From Thiohalophilus thiocyanatoxydans (GTDB lineage Bacteria; Pseudomonadota; Gammaproteobacteria; UBA6429; Thiohalophilaceae), in contig NZ_SOQX01000002.1 in assembly GCF_004366735.1 (NCBI RefSeq), positions 186,001 through 250,000 on the forward strand: a DNA stretch of 64,000 bases. The letters run 5' to 3'. The notes beneath the pieces were generated by a model. The model was not told where the DNA came from. It ran no database searches and was given only the letters and a program-made list of their open reading frames with translations. Every line of letters begins with the position of its first letter. Position 1 is the first letter of the stretch. Positions 18,074-26,565 of the stretch are shown one piece after another. The position numbers and the translations under genes were made by a program.

Positions 18074-19041
18074 AACAGGTTATCGCCGGTGACATTGGCG
18101 GGACCCATTGTCGTCTGGCCCTGGCGCAAGTCGATGTCCGTAGTGTGACTCTGCGGCAGCAGGTTGACTATCTCGCGCAGGATTTTCCGGACTTTGAAGC
18201 GGCACTGGCGCAATTCATTCACGAGCATGCGTCCGGTGAGGCCATTGAAGCAGCCTGTTTTGCCATCGCCGGTCCGATCCACTCGCACCGGGCAAGATTG
18301 ACCAATCTGCCCTGGACCCTGGACAGTCAGCAACTGCAACAGCGATTTGGCATCCTCCAGGTGCACCTGATCAATGACTTTGCCGCCAACGGCCACGCGC
18401 TGGCGGTGCTGAGTGAGGGGGATTATCACGTGTTGCAGACAGGCGAGTCCCTGTCAGGCAATCGGGTCATCCTGGGGGCGGGGACCGGTCTGGGCATGGC
18501 ATTGCTGGGGGATGTTCAGGGGCAAGTTCAGGTCCGGGCGTCCGAGGGCGGGCATATGGACTTCGCCCCCGTTGACGAGGAGCAGGACGGGCTGTTGCAC
18601 TTTTTGCGCCAGGAGCTTTCGCGGGTCAGTTATGAGCATCTGTTGTCCGGTCCCGGGCTGTTGCGGATCTATCGTTATGTTGCCCGTCGCCGGCAGGTCG
18701 ATACCGGCATGGTTTGCGAGGCCACGGATCCGGCGGCAGCGATCAGTCGTCGCGCGCTAAGCGGTGAGGATCCGGCCGCCGTGCAGGCACTGGAACTGTT
18801 TTTTCGCCTCTACGGCAGTTGCGCCGCCAACCTGGCACTGGTCGGTTTGGCAACCGGCGGTGTCTATCTGGCCGGCGGAATGGCCGCCCGCCTGGTTGAA
18901 CCGCTTAGCCAGAGCGGATTTATCGCCGCCTTTAACAACAAGCCACCGATGAGCGAATTATTACAACGTATGCCGGTCAGGGTAATCACCAACCCCCGCG
19001 CCGGCCTGCTCGGCGCGGCGTGGTACGCGGGTAATCGATAA
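18070..19041 (+). CDS. glk: Glucokinase
   Basis: The 323-aa protein is a bacterial-type glucokinase. DIGGTHCRLALAQ is the N-terminal phosphate loop, LINDFAANGHAL carries the catalytic Asp, ILGAGTGLGMALL the Gly-rich loop, and SEGGHMDFAP the substrate-binding Glu. VYLAGGMAARL closes the ATP site. It makes glucose-6-phosphate for Zwf or the SPS route, using glucose from the GH100 invertase. The ATG at 18070 overlaps the pgl stop (ATGA), so the two are translationally coupled. Confidence 0.93.
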   Translation: MKQVIAGDIGGTHCRLALAQVDVRSVTLRQQVDYLAQDFPDFEAALAQFIHEHASGEAIEAACFAIAGPIHSHRARLTNLPWTLDSQQLQQRFGILQVHLINDFAANGHALAVLSEGDYHVLQTGESLSGNRVILGAGTGLGMALLGDVQGQVQVRASEGGHMDFAPVDEEQDGLLHFLRQELSRVSYEHLLSGPGLLRIYRYVARRRQVDTGMVCEATDPAAAISRRALSGEDPAAVQALELFFRLYGSCAANLALVGLATGGVYLAGGMAARLVEPLSQSGFIAAFNNKPPMSELLQRMPVRVITNPRAGLLGAAWYAGNR

Positions 19042-19093
19042 ATACCCTCCGTATACACTCAGGGATTATTCTTTTTTCAGTGTCCTGGTAACC

Positions 19094-19323
19094 AACGCGG
19101 AGGACGCAGAGACGCGGAGACGCAGAGTTTTATTGGTTTTTATATCAGCAGATTAAATGCATTTTATGAGCTACTTAACGTGTTCGAAACGGATACAGGG
19201 TGCATAAGAAGTAGTTTGTTTCTGATATGGCTTCGTGTGAAGGAGAAGCTATACAGCAAAGAATAAGGATTATTTAAAAAAATCATTTCTCCGCGCCTCT
19301 GCGCCTCCGCGTCCTCTGCGTTA
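19094..19323. repeat. Intergenic inverted-repeat element copy 2
   Basis: The left arm (19094-19127) reads AACGCGGAGGACGCAGAG then CGCGGAGACGCAGAG. The right arm (19289-19323) is its near-complement, ending CCTCTGCGTTA. Arms differ mainly by A/G swaps in the repeated CGCGGAG/CGCAGAG units. The inner ~160 bases are AT-rich and non-coding. This fills the 336-base gap between the convergent glk and zwf genes; I see no gene in it. Confidence 0.8.
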
Positions 19324-19377
19324 TATTCCGCCGTCCAGGAACAATTCCTGAACTGTAAGTATCTCTACACTGCCGAT

Positions 19378-20862
19378 TTACTCTTCATCCAGCGAGTTGC
19401 GCCAGTAGTGGTCTTCGTGGTCGAACAGGCGGGTGTCTTCGGGCGGGCCCCAGCTGCCGGCGGGGTAGGTCTGAATGTATTCGCTTTCACTGTCCCAGGC
19501 CTTGACGACGGGATCGACGATTTCCCAGGCCAGTTGAATCTCGTCGTAACGCAAAAACAGGGAACGGTCGTTTTCGATGACATCCAGCAGCAGGGTTTCG
19601 TAGGCATCCAGTGAATAACTGTTGACGCCACAGTAGCTGGCATCCAGACGGGTTGTATGGGTCTGCATCTCCAGCCCCGGTTCCTTGACCTGCATTTCCA
19701 TGCGCAGGCACTCCTGGGGCTGGATGCCCAGCAGGATCCAGTTGGGCTTGAGTTTTTCGATCTGGGTTTTGCGAAACAACTGTTGCGGCGGATGCTTGAA
19801 ACGAATACTGATCATGGAACTGTTCTGGGCCAGCCGCTTGCCAGTGCGCAGATAGAACGGCACACCACGCCAGCGCCAGTTGTCGATATAGAGTTTGAGT
19901 GAGGCATAGGTTTCGGTCGTGCTGTTGGGCGGTACCCCGTCTTCCTCCACATAACCGGCCACGCTCTCATTGTCCAGCATGCCCCCAGTATATTGCGCGC
20001 GATAGGCGTGGGCATTGATGGCCCGTTTGGGGATCGGGCGAATGGATTTGAGTACCTTGGCCTTTTCATCACGCAGGGACTCGGCATCCAGGTTGGCGGG
20101 CGGCTCCATGGCCACCAGGGTGAGCATTTGCAACAGATGGCTCTGGATCATGTCGCGCATGGCACCGACCTGATCATAAAACGCCGCACGTCCGGCAATG
20201 CCCTGGGTTTCCGAGTGAGTGATCTGCACATGATCGATATAATTGCGGTTCCATAACGGCTCCAGCAGCAGATTGGCAAAGCGGAACACCAGGACATTCT
20301 GTACCATGCCCTTGCCGAGGTAATGGTCGATACGAAAGATCTGTTTTTCGTGAAAGCACTTTTGCAGGTTCTCATCCAGCACGGTCGCACTTTGCACGTC
20401 ATAACCGAAGGGTTTTTCGATCACCAGCCGGCGCCAGCCCTGATCCTCGTTATTCAGCCCGGCTCCGGCGATCGCCTGGCTGACCCGGGAGTAGTAGGAG
20501 GGCGGGATCGCCATGTAAAAGACCAGATTGGCCGGAATTTGCGGACTGGATTCAAGATACGCTTTGAGATCCTGTAATGACTCGCTGCTGGTCATGTCGC
20601 CACTGAAAACATGCAGCCGCTCGATCAGCCGTTGCAGTACCTCGTTGTTGAGCCCGTCCCGGGCCCGCTCGCGCAGCAGCTCGGTAACCTCGTCATGCCA
20701 TTGCGCTTCGGTTATTGCCTGGCGGGTAAAGCCGACAATACACATGTCGTTGGGCAGGCGGTTGGCCTCTTCCAGGTGATAGAGCGCGGGCAGCAATTTG
20801 GTGCGCGCCAGATTGCCGGTGGCGCCGAAGACGATAAAAGTACAGGGCTCTAGATCGATCAT
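19378..20862 (-). CDS. zwf: Glucose-6-phosphate 1-dehydrogenase
   Basis: The 494-aa protein has the N-terminal dinucleotide motif [16 protein letters not shown] and the substrate/active-site [21 protein letters not shown] (near 175-197). It also has the usual C-terminal G6PD domain ([26 protein letters not shown]). It oxidises glucose-6-phosphate to the lactone, producing NADPH (or NADH). The typical RIDHYLGKE has Gly in place of Glu here. The start overlaps the end of gnd by 4 bases, so gnd-zwf form one operon on the minus strand, convergent with pgl-glk. Confidence 0.95.
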   Translation of the reverse strand: MIDLEPCTFIVFGATGNLARTKLLPALYHLEEANRLPNDMCIVGFTRQAITEAQWHDEVTELLRERARDGLNNEVLQRLIERLHVFSGDMTSSESLQDLKAYLESSPQIPANLVFYMAIPPSYYSRVSQAIAGAGLNNEDQGWRRLVIEKPFGYDVQSATVLDENLQKCFHEKQIFRIDHYLGKGMVQNVLVFRFANLLLEPLWNRNYIDHVQITHSETQGIAGRAAFYDQVGAMRDMIQSHLLQMLTLVAMEPPANLDAESLRDEKAKVLKSIRPIPKRAINAHAYRAQYTGGMLDNESVAGYVEEDGVPPNSTTETYASLKLYIDNWRWRGVPFYLRTGKRLAQNSSMISIRFKHPPQQLFRKTQIEKLKPNWILLGIQPQECLRMEMQVKEPGLEMQTHTTRLDASYCGVNSYSLDAYETLLLDVIENDRSLFLRYDEIQLAWEIVDPVVKAWDSESEYIQTYPAGSWGPPEDTRLFDHEDHYWRNSLDEE

Positions 20863-21767
20863 TCTGATTTCACCGCATGACCGCCAAAGGCCTCACGCAT
20901 CTTGGCCAGAATCCGGTTGGCATAGGCGGTATCGTCCTGACTGGCAAAACGCATCTGCAACGCCAGAGCCAGTACCGGGGCGGCGGTGCCCTGATCGATG
21001 CTCTCCATGACGGTCCAGCGCCCTTCGCCAGAATCGGCGACATAGGGGCTGATATTCGCCAGCTGTTGATCCTGTTGCAGGAAACCGGCACTCAGATCCA
21101 GCAGCCAGCTGCGCACCACCGAGCCGTGACGCCACAGCTCGCTGATCTGGCCCAGATCCAGTTCGAACTCGCTTTTGCCCTGCAGCAGGGCAAAGCCCTC
21201 GGCATAGGCCTGCATCATGCCGTATTCGATCCCGTTGTGAATCATCTTGGTAAAATGGCCCGCTCCGGGGGGGCCGACATGGGCCCAGCCGGCATCGCGG
21301 GCCGGTGCCAGGGCCTGTAATACCGGGATCAACGGCTCGACATGGGCGCGCTCGCCACCGACCATCATGCAATAGCCTTCGTCCAGCCCCCAGACGCCGC
21401 CCGAGGTGCCGGCATCCACATAGCCGATCTGCTGTTCGGCCAGTGCCGCAGCGCGGCGCTGGCTGTCGTGGTAGTTGGCATTGCCGCCATCGACGACAAT
21501 ATCGCCCGGTTGCAACAGGCCGGGCAGGGTTTGCAGGGTCTGCTCGGTGATCTCGCCGGCCGGCAGCATCAGCCAGACGATACGCGGTGCCGGCAGCTGG
21601 GCGATGGCCGCTTCCAGACTTTCGGCGGGGATCAGGTTCTCCTCCTCCGCCAGCTGGTTGACGATATCGGGCGAGCGGTTATACCCGACCACCTCGATAT
21701 CCTGACGCAACAGCCGCCGGGCCATGTTGGCCCCCATCTTGCCCAGACCAATCAGTGCAATACGCAT
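20859..21767 (-). CDS. gnd: 6-phosphogluconate dehydrogenase, decarboxylating (short, GndA/YqeC type)
   Basis: The 302-aa protein starts with the Rossmann motif [13 protein letters not shown] and has [11 protein letters not shown] (the substrate loop near 120-130) and [22 protein letters not shown] with the catalytic Lys. Length (about 300 rather than 470 aa) marks the short form, often NAD-dependent. It converts 6-phosphogluconate to ribulose-5-phosphate plus CO2. First gene of a gnd-zwf operon (4-base overlap). A repeat element lies in its upstream region, between it and the beta-CASP gene. Confidence 0.93.
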   Translation of the reverse strand: MRIALIGLGKMGANMARRLLRQDIEVVGYNRSPDIVNQLAEEENLIPAESLEAAIAQLPAPRIVWLMLPAGEITEQTLQTLPGLLQPGDIVVDGGNANYHDSQRRAAALAEQQIGYVDAGTSGGVWGLDEGYCMMVGGERAHVEPLIPVLQALAPARDAGWAHVGPPGAGHFTKMIHNGIEYGMMQAYAEGFALLQGKSEFELDLGQISELWRHGSVVRSWLLDLSAGFLQQDQQLANISPYVADSGEGRWTVMESIDQGTAAPVLALALQMRFASQDDTAYANRILAKMREAFGGHAVKSE

Positions 21768-21871
21768 GAGGATTCCCGTCCTTGTTCAATAGGTACTACC
21801 TAACTTAGCACAGCTGGGTCGAGAGTGAGAATCTCCCTGCGGCGGGTCACTTGTCCTGGGTTCTGGAATAA

Positions 21872-22142
21872 AACGCGGAGGTCGCAGAGCCGCAGAGAAA
21901 ATTTTTAAAAATTGGCAGCAGGCAGATAGCAGATGGCAGTCAACAGCGGAAGGAAAGTTGTCCCGCGATTTAATAGACCGGGTAAGGTGCATGCTGGGTA
22001 CGATCAACCCGCGCAGTAACGAGGAAGGAATAACAAGACATGCGGATAGACATTGTTATTCCGGCAGATAATGACATCAAGCAAGCAACAAATTATTTAT
22101 TTGCATTCTCCGCGCCTCTGCGGCTCCGCGACCTCCGCGTTA
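21872..22142. repeat. Intergenic inverted-repeat element copy 3 with nested dyad
   Basis: The left arm (21872-21897, AACGCGGAGGTCGCAGAGCC...) and right arm (22108-22142, ending CGACCTCCGCGTTA) are complementary apart from one A/G change and an extra unit on the right. Inside lies another perfect 10-bp inverted repeat, GGAATAACAA (22027-22036) and TTGTTATTCC (22053-22062), separated by 16 bases. The element occupies most of the 404-base gap between gnd and the beta-CASP gene; no gene is visible there. Confidence 0.8.
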
Positions 22143-22171
22143 CTTTCCAGAGATTAAAAAAGAGGGATTAC

Positions 22172-23569
22172 TTACAGCTCGATTTTCTCCTTGTAAGCGG
22201 GCAGGCGGGCGTTCCAGTCGTAGTGTTGCCGGAACTGCTCCTGCAGGATTTCGCGTTTGTCCTGCTCGCCGTGCACCAGATAGAGCCTGGGCCGGGGTTT
22301 GAAGTGGCCGGCCCATTCGAGCAGTTGTTGCTGGTCGGCGTGGGCGCTGAACCCGCCGAGGGTATGGACAGGGGCTTTTACATTGACTTCGCGACCGAAC
22401 AATTTGAGCCGTTCTGTGCCGTCGACCAGGGCGCGGCCGGGCGTTCCGGCGGCCTGAAAGCCGACGATGATCAGATGCGTATTGTTTTTCCAGAGGTTGT
22501 TTTTCAGGTGATGGCTGATGCGCCCGCCGGTACACATGCCGCTGCCGGCGATGATGATCGCGCCGCCGTGGATGGTATTGATCTGCATCGACTCCTCGAC
22601 CGTGCGGGTACAGCGCAGATTGGGTAGCCACTCCTCCCAGCGATGGTGGGCGGTATCGACCAAGGCCTGCGCGTCATCGTCGTTGAACAGGTGCAAATAA
22701 CGAAAATAGAGTTCGCTGGCGGCAATGGCCATCGGGCTGTCGAGAAAAATCTGTTGCTGGGGCAGGCGTCCCTGGCGATAAAACTTGCCCAGCCAGAACA
22801 GGATCTCCTGGGTCCGTCCCACGGCGAAAGCGGGGATCAGGACATTGCCGCCGGCTTCGGCGGCGGCCTGCAGAGCCTGCTGAAATTCCTCCACTGTTTC
22901 CTCGTAACTGCGGTGGTTGCGATCCCCGTAAGTCGATTCAAGCAGCAGGGTGTCGGCCTGCTGCAGATATTCGGGATCCTGCAGCAACGGATGATGGATA
23001 TTACCCAGATCGCCGGAGAAGACCAGTCGCCGGGTGGTGCCCGCATCCTCGACAGTGAGCTCCACAATAGCCGAGCCGAGGATATGGCCGGCGTCATGAT
23101 ACTGGAGCTGGACATCCGGGCTGATCGGGATGCGTTGCCGGTAGTCGAGGGTCTGGCGCAGTTGCAGGGTAGCTTCGACGTCCTGCTCGGTATACAGCGG
23201 CTCAAGCGGTGCCTTGCCCGCCTTGTGGCGCTGTTTGTTCTCCCACTCGGTGTCCTTCATCTGCAAAAAGGCGGCATCGTGGAGCATGATGTCAATGAGA
23301 TCGTGGGTCGCGCGGGTCATATAAATGGGTCCCCGATACCCTTCTCTGACCAGCCGGGGCAACAACCCGCTGTGATCCAGATGGGCATGGGAGAGCACCA
23401 CCGCATCGATCGCCTCCACGCGGAATTCAAAGGGCGCCTGATTGGCTTCGTCGGCCCCCCGGCCCTGATGCAGGCCACACTCCAGCAGGATGGTGCTTTT
23501 CGCGCTGCGCAGCAGATAGGCCGAGCCGGTGACTTCGCCGATGGCACCGAGAAATTGCAAACTTGCCAT
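22172..23569 (-). CDS. Beta-CASP metallo-beta-lactamase-fold ribonuclease-like protein
   Basis: The 465-aa protein has the metallo-beta-lactamase motif HAHLDHSG (near 61-68), a later metal His in YHDAGHILGSA, and GDLGN. The beta-CASP insert carries PAFAVGRTQEILFWL, the SGMCTGGRISHHL block, and C-terminal GGFSAHADQQ and LVHGEQ motifs. This is the CPSF73-like/RNase J-related bacterial group; relatives cleave RNA with two zinc ions. It lacks RNase J's C-terminal extension. It is alone on its strand, divergent from the next membrane protein gene. Specific RNA targets are unknown. Confidence 0.88.
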   Translation of the reverse strand: MASLQFLGAIGEVTGSAYLLRSAKSTILLECGLHQGRGADEANQAPFEFRVEAIDAVVLSHAHLDHSGLLPRLVREGYRGPIYMTRATHDLIDIMLHDAAFLQMKDTEWENKQRHKAGKAPLEPLYTEQDVEATLQLRQTLDYRQRIPISPDVQLQYHDAGHILGSAIVELTVEDAGTTRRLVFSGDLGNIHHPLLQDPEYLQQADTLLLESTYGDRNHRSYEETVEEFQQALQAAAEAGGNVLIPAFAVGRTQEILFWLGKFYRQGRLPQQQIFLDSPMAIAASELYFRYLHLFNDDDAQALVDTAHHRWEEWLPNLRCTRTVEESMQINTIHGGAIIIAGSGMCTGGRISHHLKNNLWKNNTHLIIVGFQAAGTPGRALVDGTERLKLFGREVNVKAPVHTLGGFSAHADQQQLLEWAGHFKPRPRLYLVHGEQDKREILQEQFRQHYDWNARLPAYKEKIEL

Positions 23570-23738
23570 AAAAACAGCCTATCATATTGATTAAAAAAGA
23601 TAAAAAATAATAATCAGTGATCTGCCGACACTGTTCACAGCGCCTGGGTCAACTATACTTGATTGTAATAGACAGGTTCTTCTCCCTGCTCGGGTTGATG
23701 CCCGGCCAACCCTCGAATCCCGAGGAAGGAGGTGCGCA

Positions 23739-24251
23739 ATGAGAAGGCGGTTATATTTCATTCTCCCCGACGTCAAGTCGGCCCAGACGGTCCATAACGA
23801 GTTGTTGTTGTCGAAAATCGAGGAACGCCATATTCATGTGCTGGCGCGCGAGGATGTGGATCTGGCCGATTTGCCCGAGGCCTCCCTGTTGCAAAAGAGC
23901 GATCTGGTCCACGGTGCCCAGTTGGGGGCGATTATCGGTGCCTTTGCCGGCGTGCTGCTCGGCACACTGGCGGTGATGCTGGGCTATATCGTCTCCGGTC
24001 TGGAGGTCTGGTCGGTCGGCTCGATTACTGTTGGCGGCGCGCTGATTGGTCTGTTTGCCTCCACCATGGTGGCCGTGAATATCCCCAACACCCGGCTGAA
24101 GGCGTTTTCCAGCCAGCTTGAGCAGGGTCACTTGCTGATGATGGTGGATGTGCCGGTGGAACAGGTGGATGCCATTTCGGCGCGGGTCAAGGAACACCAT
24201 CCTGAAGCCCAGGTCCGCGACGTGGAACCGACCATCCCGGCGTTTCCCTGA
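23739..24251 (+). CDS. Small membrane protein with two helices, DUF1269-like
   Basis: The 170-aa protein has a basic N-terminus and a soluble first ~65 residues (including HIHVLAREDVDLADLPEA), then two long Gly-rich membrane segments (about 65-88 and 92-112) and a C-terminal ~55-residue domain (LLMMVDVPVEQVDAISARVKEHHPEA). The soluble-TM-TM-soluble layout resembles DUF1269/'general stress' membrane proteins. Function is unknown. A strong ribosome site GAAGGAGG precedes ATG 23739. A TATACT box at 23654-23659 could be its -10, without a good -35. Confidence 0.6.
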   Translation: MRRRLYFILPDVKSAQTVHNELLLSKIEERHIHVLAREDVDLADLPEASLLQKSDLVHGAQLGAIIGAFAGVLLGTLAVMLGYIVSGLEVWSVGSITVGGALIGLFASTMVAVNIPNTRLKAFSSQLEQGHLLMMVDVPVEQVDAISARVKEHHPEAQVRDVEPTIPAFP

Positions 24252-24377
24252 AGTGGGGGCCCGGTTTTCGTCGGGGGTCGATCCGGCTCCCGACGGTCTG
24301 TACGTAATCGGGATGCGGTTATCTGCCCTGAACCCTTGCAGGGCGCGCCGTGACGCGGTAAATTTCTCTGCGCAGGA

Positions 24378-24407
24378 TTGCCTGGCCTATATATAAGGTG
24401 TTACAAT
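24378..24407 (+). promoter_or_regulatory. Sigma-70 promoter of the rimP-nusA-infB operon
   Basis: TTGCCT (24378-24383) and TACAAT (24402-24407) are spaced by 18 bases and precede the attenuator hairpin and rimP. The expected start of transcription is near 24414. Based on consensus match only. Confidence 0.6.
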
Positions 24408-24433
24408 CCGGCACGAATTTGGTGTTATTCAGG

Positions 24434-24460
24434 AAGTGGGCCTCGCGCCCACTTTTTGTT
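24434..24460 (+). terminator. Attenuator-like hairpin in the rimP leader
   Basis: AAGTGGGC (24434-24441) pairs perfectly with GCCCACTT (24447-24454) around a CTCGC loop, followed by TTTGTTT. It lies between the promoter and rimP, so it would end transcription early unless antiterminated. Such a hairpin is known upstream of rimP in other gammaproteobacteria; which signal controls it here cannot be read. Confidence 0.75.
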
Positions 24461-24476
24461 TACGGGTGTAACGAAA

Positions 24477-24956
24477 ATGGGACAGGCAACAGACAAGCTG
24501 ACCACGCTGATCGCCTCCGCCGTGCAGGCGCTGGATTACGAGCTGGTGGGGGTTGAGCATCAGACGCAGGGAAAACATTCCGTGGTCCGGGTTTTCATCG
24601 ACTCGGAAGAGGGCGTTACCCTGGCCGACTGCGAACAGGTCAGTCACCAGATCAGCGGGGTGCTGGATGTCGAGGACCCGATCCGCGGCCGGTATAATCT
24701 CGAGGTTTCCTCACCGGGACTGGATCGCCCCCTGTTCACGCCGGAACATTACACCCGGTTTCTCGGTGAGAAGGTGAAGCTGCGGTTGCGTCACGCGGTT
24801 GAAGGGCGACGCAAGCTGGCCGGGCGTATCGATAAGGTGGAAGGCGAGGTTGTCCATATTACGGACGACGCCGGTCAGACATATGAGCTGACAATGGATG
24901 AAATTGAAAAGGCCAATCTGGTACCGGATTACGATGCGATTATTCACAGTCATTAA
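24477..24956 (+). CDS. rimP: Ribosome maturation factor RimP
   Basis: The 159-aa protein matches RimP: an N-terminal alpha/beta domain with ALDYELVGVEHQTQGKHSVVRVFIDSEEGVTLADCEQVSHQISGVLDVED-type sequence, the signature YNLEVSSPGLDRPLF, and a C-terminal SH3-like barrel. RimP helps assemble the 30S subunit (uS12 incorporation). The start is ATG 24477, 33 codons into a longer open frame; the upstream part carries the attenuator. First gene of rimP-nusA-infB-rbfA-truB; nusA follows after 75 bases. Confidence 0.95.
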   Translation: MGQATDKLTTLIASAVQALDYELVGVEHQTQGKHSVVRVFIDSEEGVTLADCEQVSHQISGVLDVEDPIRGRYNLEVSSPGLDRPLFTPEHYTRFLGEKVKLRLRHAVEGRRKLAGRIDKVEGEVVHITDDAGQTYELTMDEIEKANLVPDYDAIIHSH

Positions 24957-25031
24957 TCGCCGGGCACAAAAGATTGACAATGAATTTGAACAGTTAAGCA
25001 TGCATTTTGATTTGCTTCTAGAGGCTGGGTT

Positions 25032-26528
25032 ATGAACAAAGAAATTCTGATGGTAGTTGATGCAGTGTCCAACGAAAAAGGTGTGGACAAAGACGTCATC
25101 TTTGAAGCCATCGAGGGCGCGCTGGCGACTGCCACCAAGAAGCGTTACAACACCGACGTTGATTTGCGCGTCAGTATCAATAAAACCAACGGTGATTATG
25201 AAACATTCCGGCGTTGGGAGGTGGTGGAAGACGATGCCATGGAGCATCCGGAGCGCGAGACGACATTGAGCGCCGCCCAGTATGAGAATCCGGATATCCA
25301 GACCGGTGAATTTATCGAGGAGCAGGTCGAGTCAATCGAATTCGGTCGTATCGCCGCCCAGACCGCCAAGCAGGTTATCGTGCAGAAAGTCCGTGAAGCC
25401 GAACGGGCGCAGGTCCTTGAGGAATACGAAGACAAAATCGGCCAGCTGGTGATGGGGGTCGTCAAACGGGTCGAAAGAGGAAATGTTTATCTCGATCTGG
25501 GTGGCAATGCCGATGCCATTATCCCGCGCGAAGACATGATCCCGCGTGAATCCGTCCGTCCGGGCGATCGTGTTCGGGGCTATCTCAAGGAGATTCGCCC
25601 CGATGCGCGCGGACCGCAGCTGTTCGTCAGTCGTACCGCTCCTGAGTTTTTGATTGAGCTGTTCAAGATTGAAGTCCCGGAGGTCGGTGAAGGACTGATA
25701 GACATCCTGGGTGCCTCGCGCGATCCCGGTTCGCGGGCCAAGATTGCGGTACGCAGCAATGATTCACGAATCGATCCGGTTGGCGCGTGTGTCGGTATGC
25801 GTGGCTCGCGGGTTCAGGCCGTTTCCAACGAACTGGCCGGCGAACGTATCGATATCGTCTTGTGGAACGAGAATCCCGCGCAATTTGTTATTAACGCCAT
25901 GTCGCCGGCCGATGTGGAATCCATTGTGGTGGACGAAGATACCAATACCATGGATATCGCCGTTGCCGAGGAGCAGCTGTCCCAGGCAATCGGCCGGGGC
26001 GGTCAGAACGTCAAACTTGCCAGTGAATTGACGCGCTGGACATTGAATGTCATGTCCGTCGCCGATATGGAATCCAAAAGCGAAGAGGAGTCGGTACGCG
26101 TTCAGAAACAGTTCATGGAACTGCTGGATGTGGATGAAGAAGTGGCTTCCATTCTGGTACAGGAAGGCTTTACCACCATTGATGAAGTCGCCTACGTGCC
26201 CATGGATGAATTACTGGCAATCGAGGAGTTCGACGATTCAATCGTCGAAGAGCTGCGCGGCCGTGCCAAGGATGTATTGTTGACCCGCGCCATCAGCAGT
26301 GAGGAAACCGTTGATAGCACGGAACCGGCCGAAGATTTGCTGAATATGGAAGGCATGGATCAGAGTCTGGCCTACAAGCTGGCCGGCAAGGGGATCTGCA
26401 GCATGGAAGACCTGGCCGAGCAGTCAGTGGATGAACTGATGGAAGTTGATGAGATGGACGAAGAAAAAGCAGCGCAGTTAATTATGAAAGCGCGCGAACC
26501 CTGGTTTGCTGAAGAACAAAGTAACTGA
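25032..26528 (+). CDS. nusA: Transcription termination/antitermination factor NusA
   Basis: The 498-aa protein has all NusA parts: N-terminal RNA polymerase-binding domain (1-125), S1 domain (about 135-200), two KH domains ([21 protein letters not shown] and [13 protein letters not shown]), and two C-terminal acidic helix-hairpin-helix repeats (about 365-490), the long gammaproteobacterial form. It modulates pausing, termination and antitermination. The rimP-nusA-infB order is conserved. Its end precedes infB by 37 bases. Confidence 0.97.
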   Translation: MNKEILMVVDAVSNEKGVDKDVIFEAIEGALATATKKRYNTDVDLRVSINKTNGDYETFRRWEVVEDDAMEHPERETTLSAAQYENPDIQTGEFIEEQVESIEFGRIAAQTAKQVIVQKVREAERAQVLEEYEDKIGQLVMGVVKRVERGNVYLDLGGNADAIIPREDMIPRESVRPGDRVRGYLKEIRPDARGPQLFVSRTAPEFLIELFKIEVPEVGEGLIDILGASRDPGSRAKIAVRSNDSRIDPVGACVGMRGSRVQAVSNELAGERIDIVLWNENPAQFVINAMSPADVESIVVDEDTNTMDIAVAEEQLSQAIGRGGQNVKLASELTRWTLNVMSVADMESKSEEESVRVQKQFMELLDVDEEVASILVQEGFTTIDEVAYVPMDELLAIEEFDDSIVEELRGRAKDVLLTRAISSEETVDSTEPAEDLLNMEGMDQSLAYKLAGKGICSMEDLAEQSVDELMEVDEMDEEKAAQLIMKAREPWFAEEQSN

Positions 26529-26565
26529 GACAAACCGGAACGCTGAGGAGCAGGAGAGAGAGTAT

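Noticed and set aside
24252-24377. tRNA gene upstream of rimP, as in some gammaproteobacteria
   Set aside because: No cloverleaf or T-loop (GGTTCGANTCC) sequence is present.
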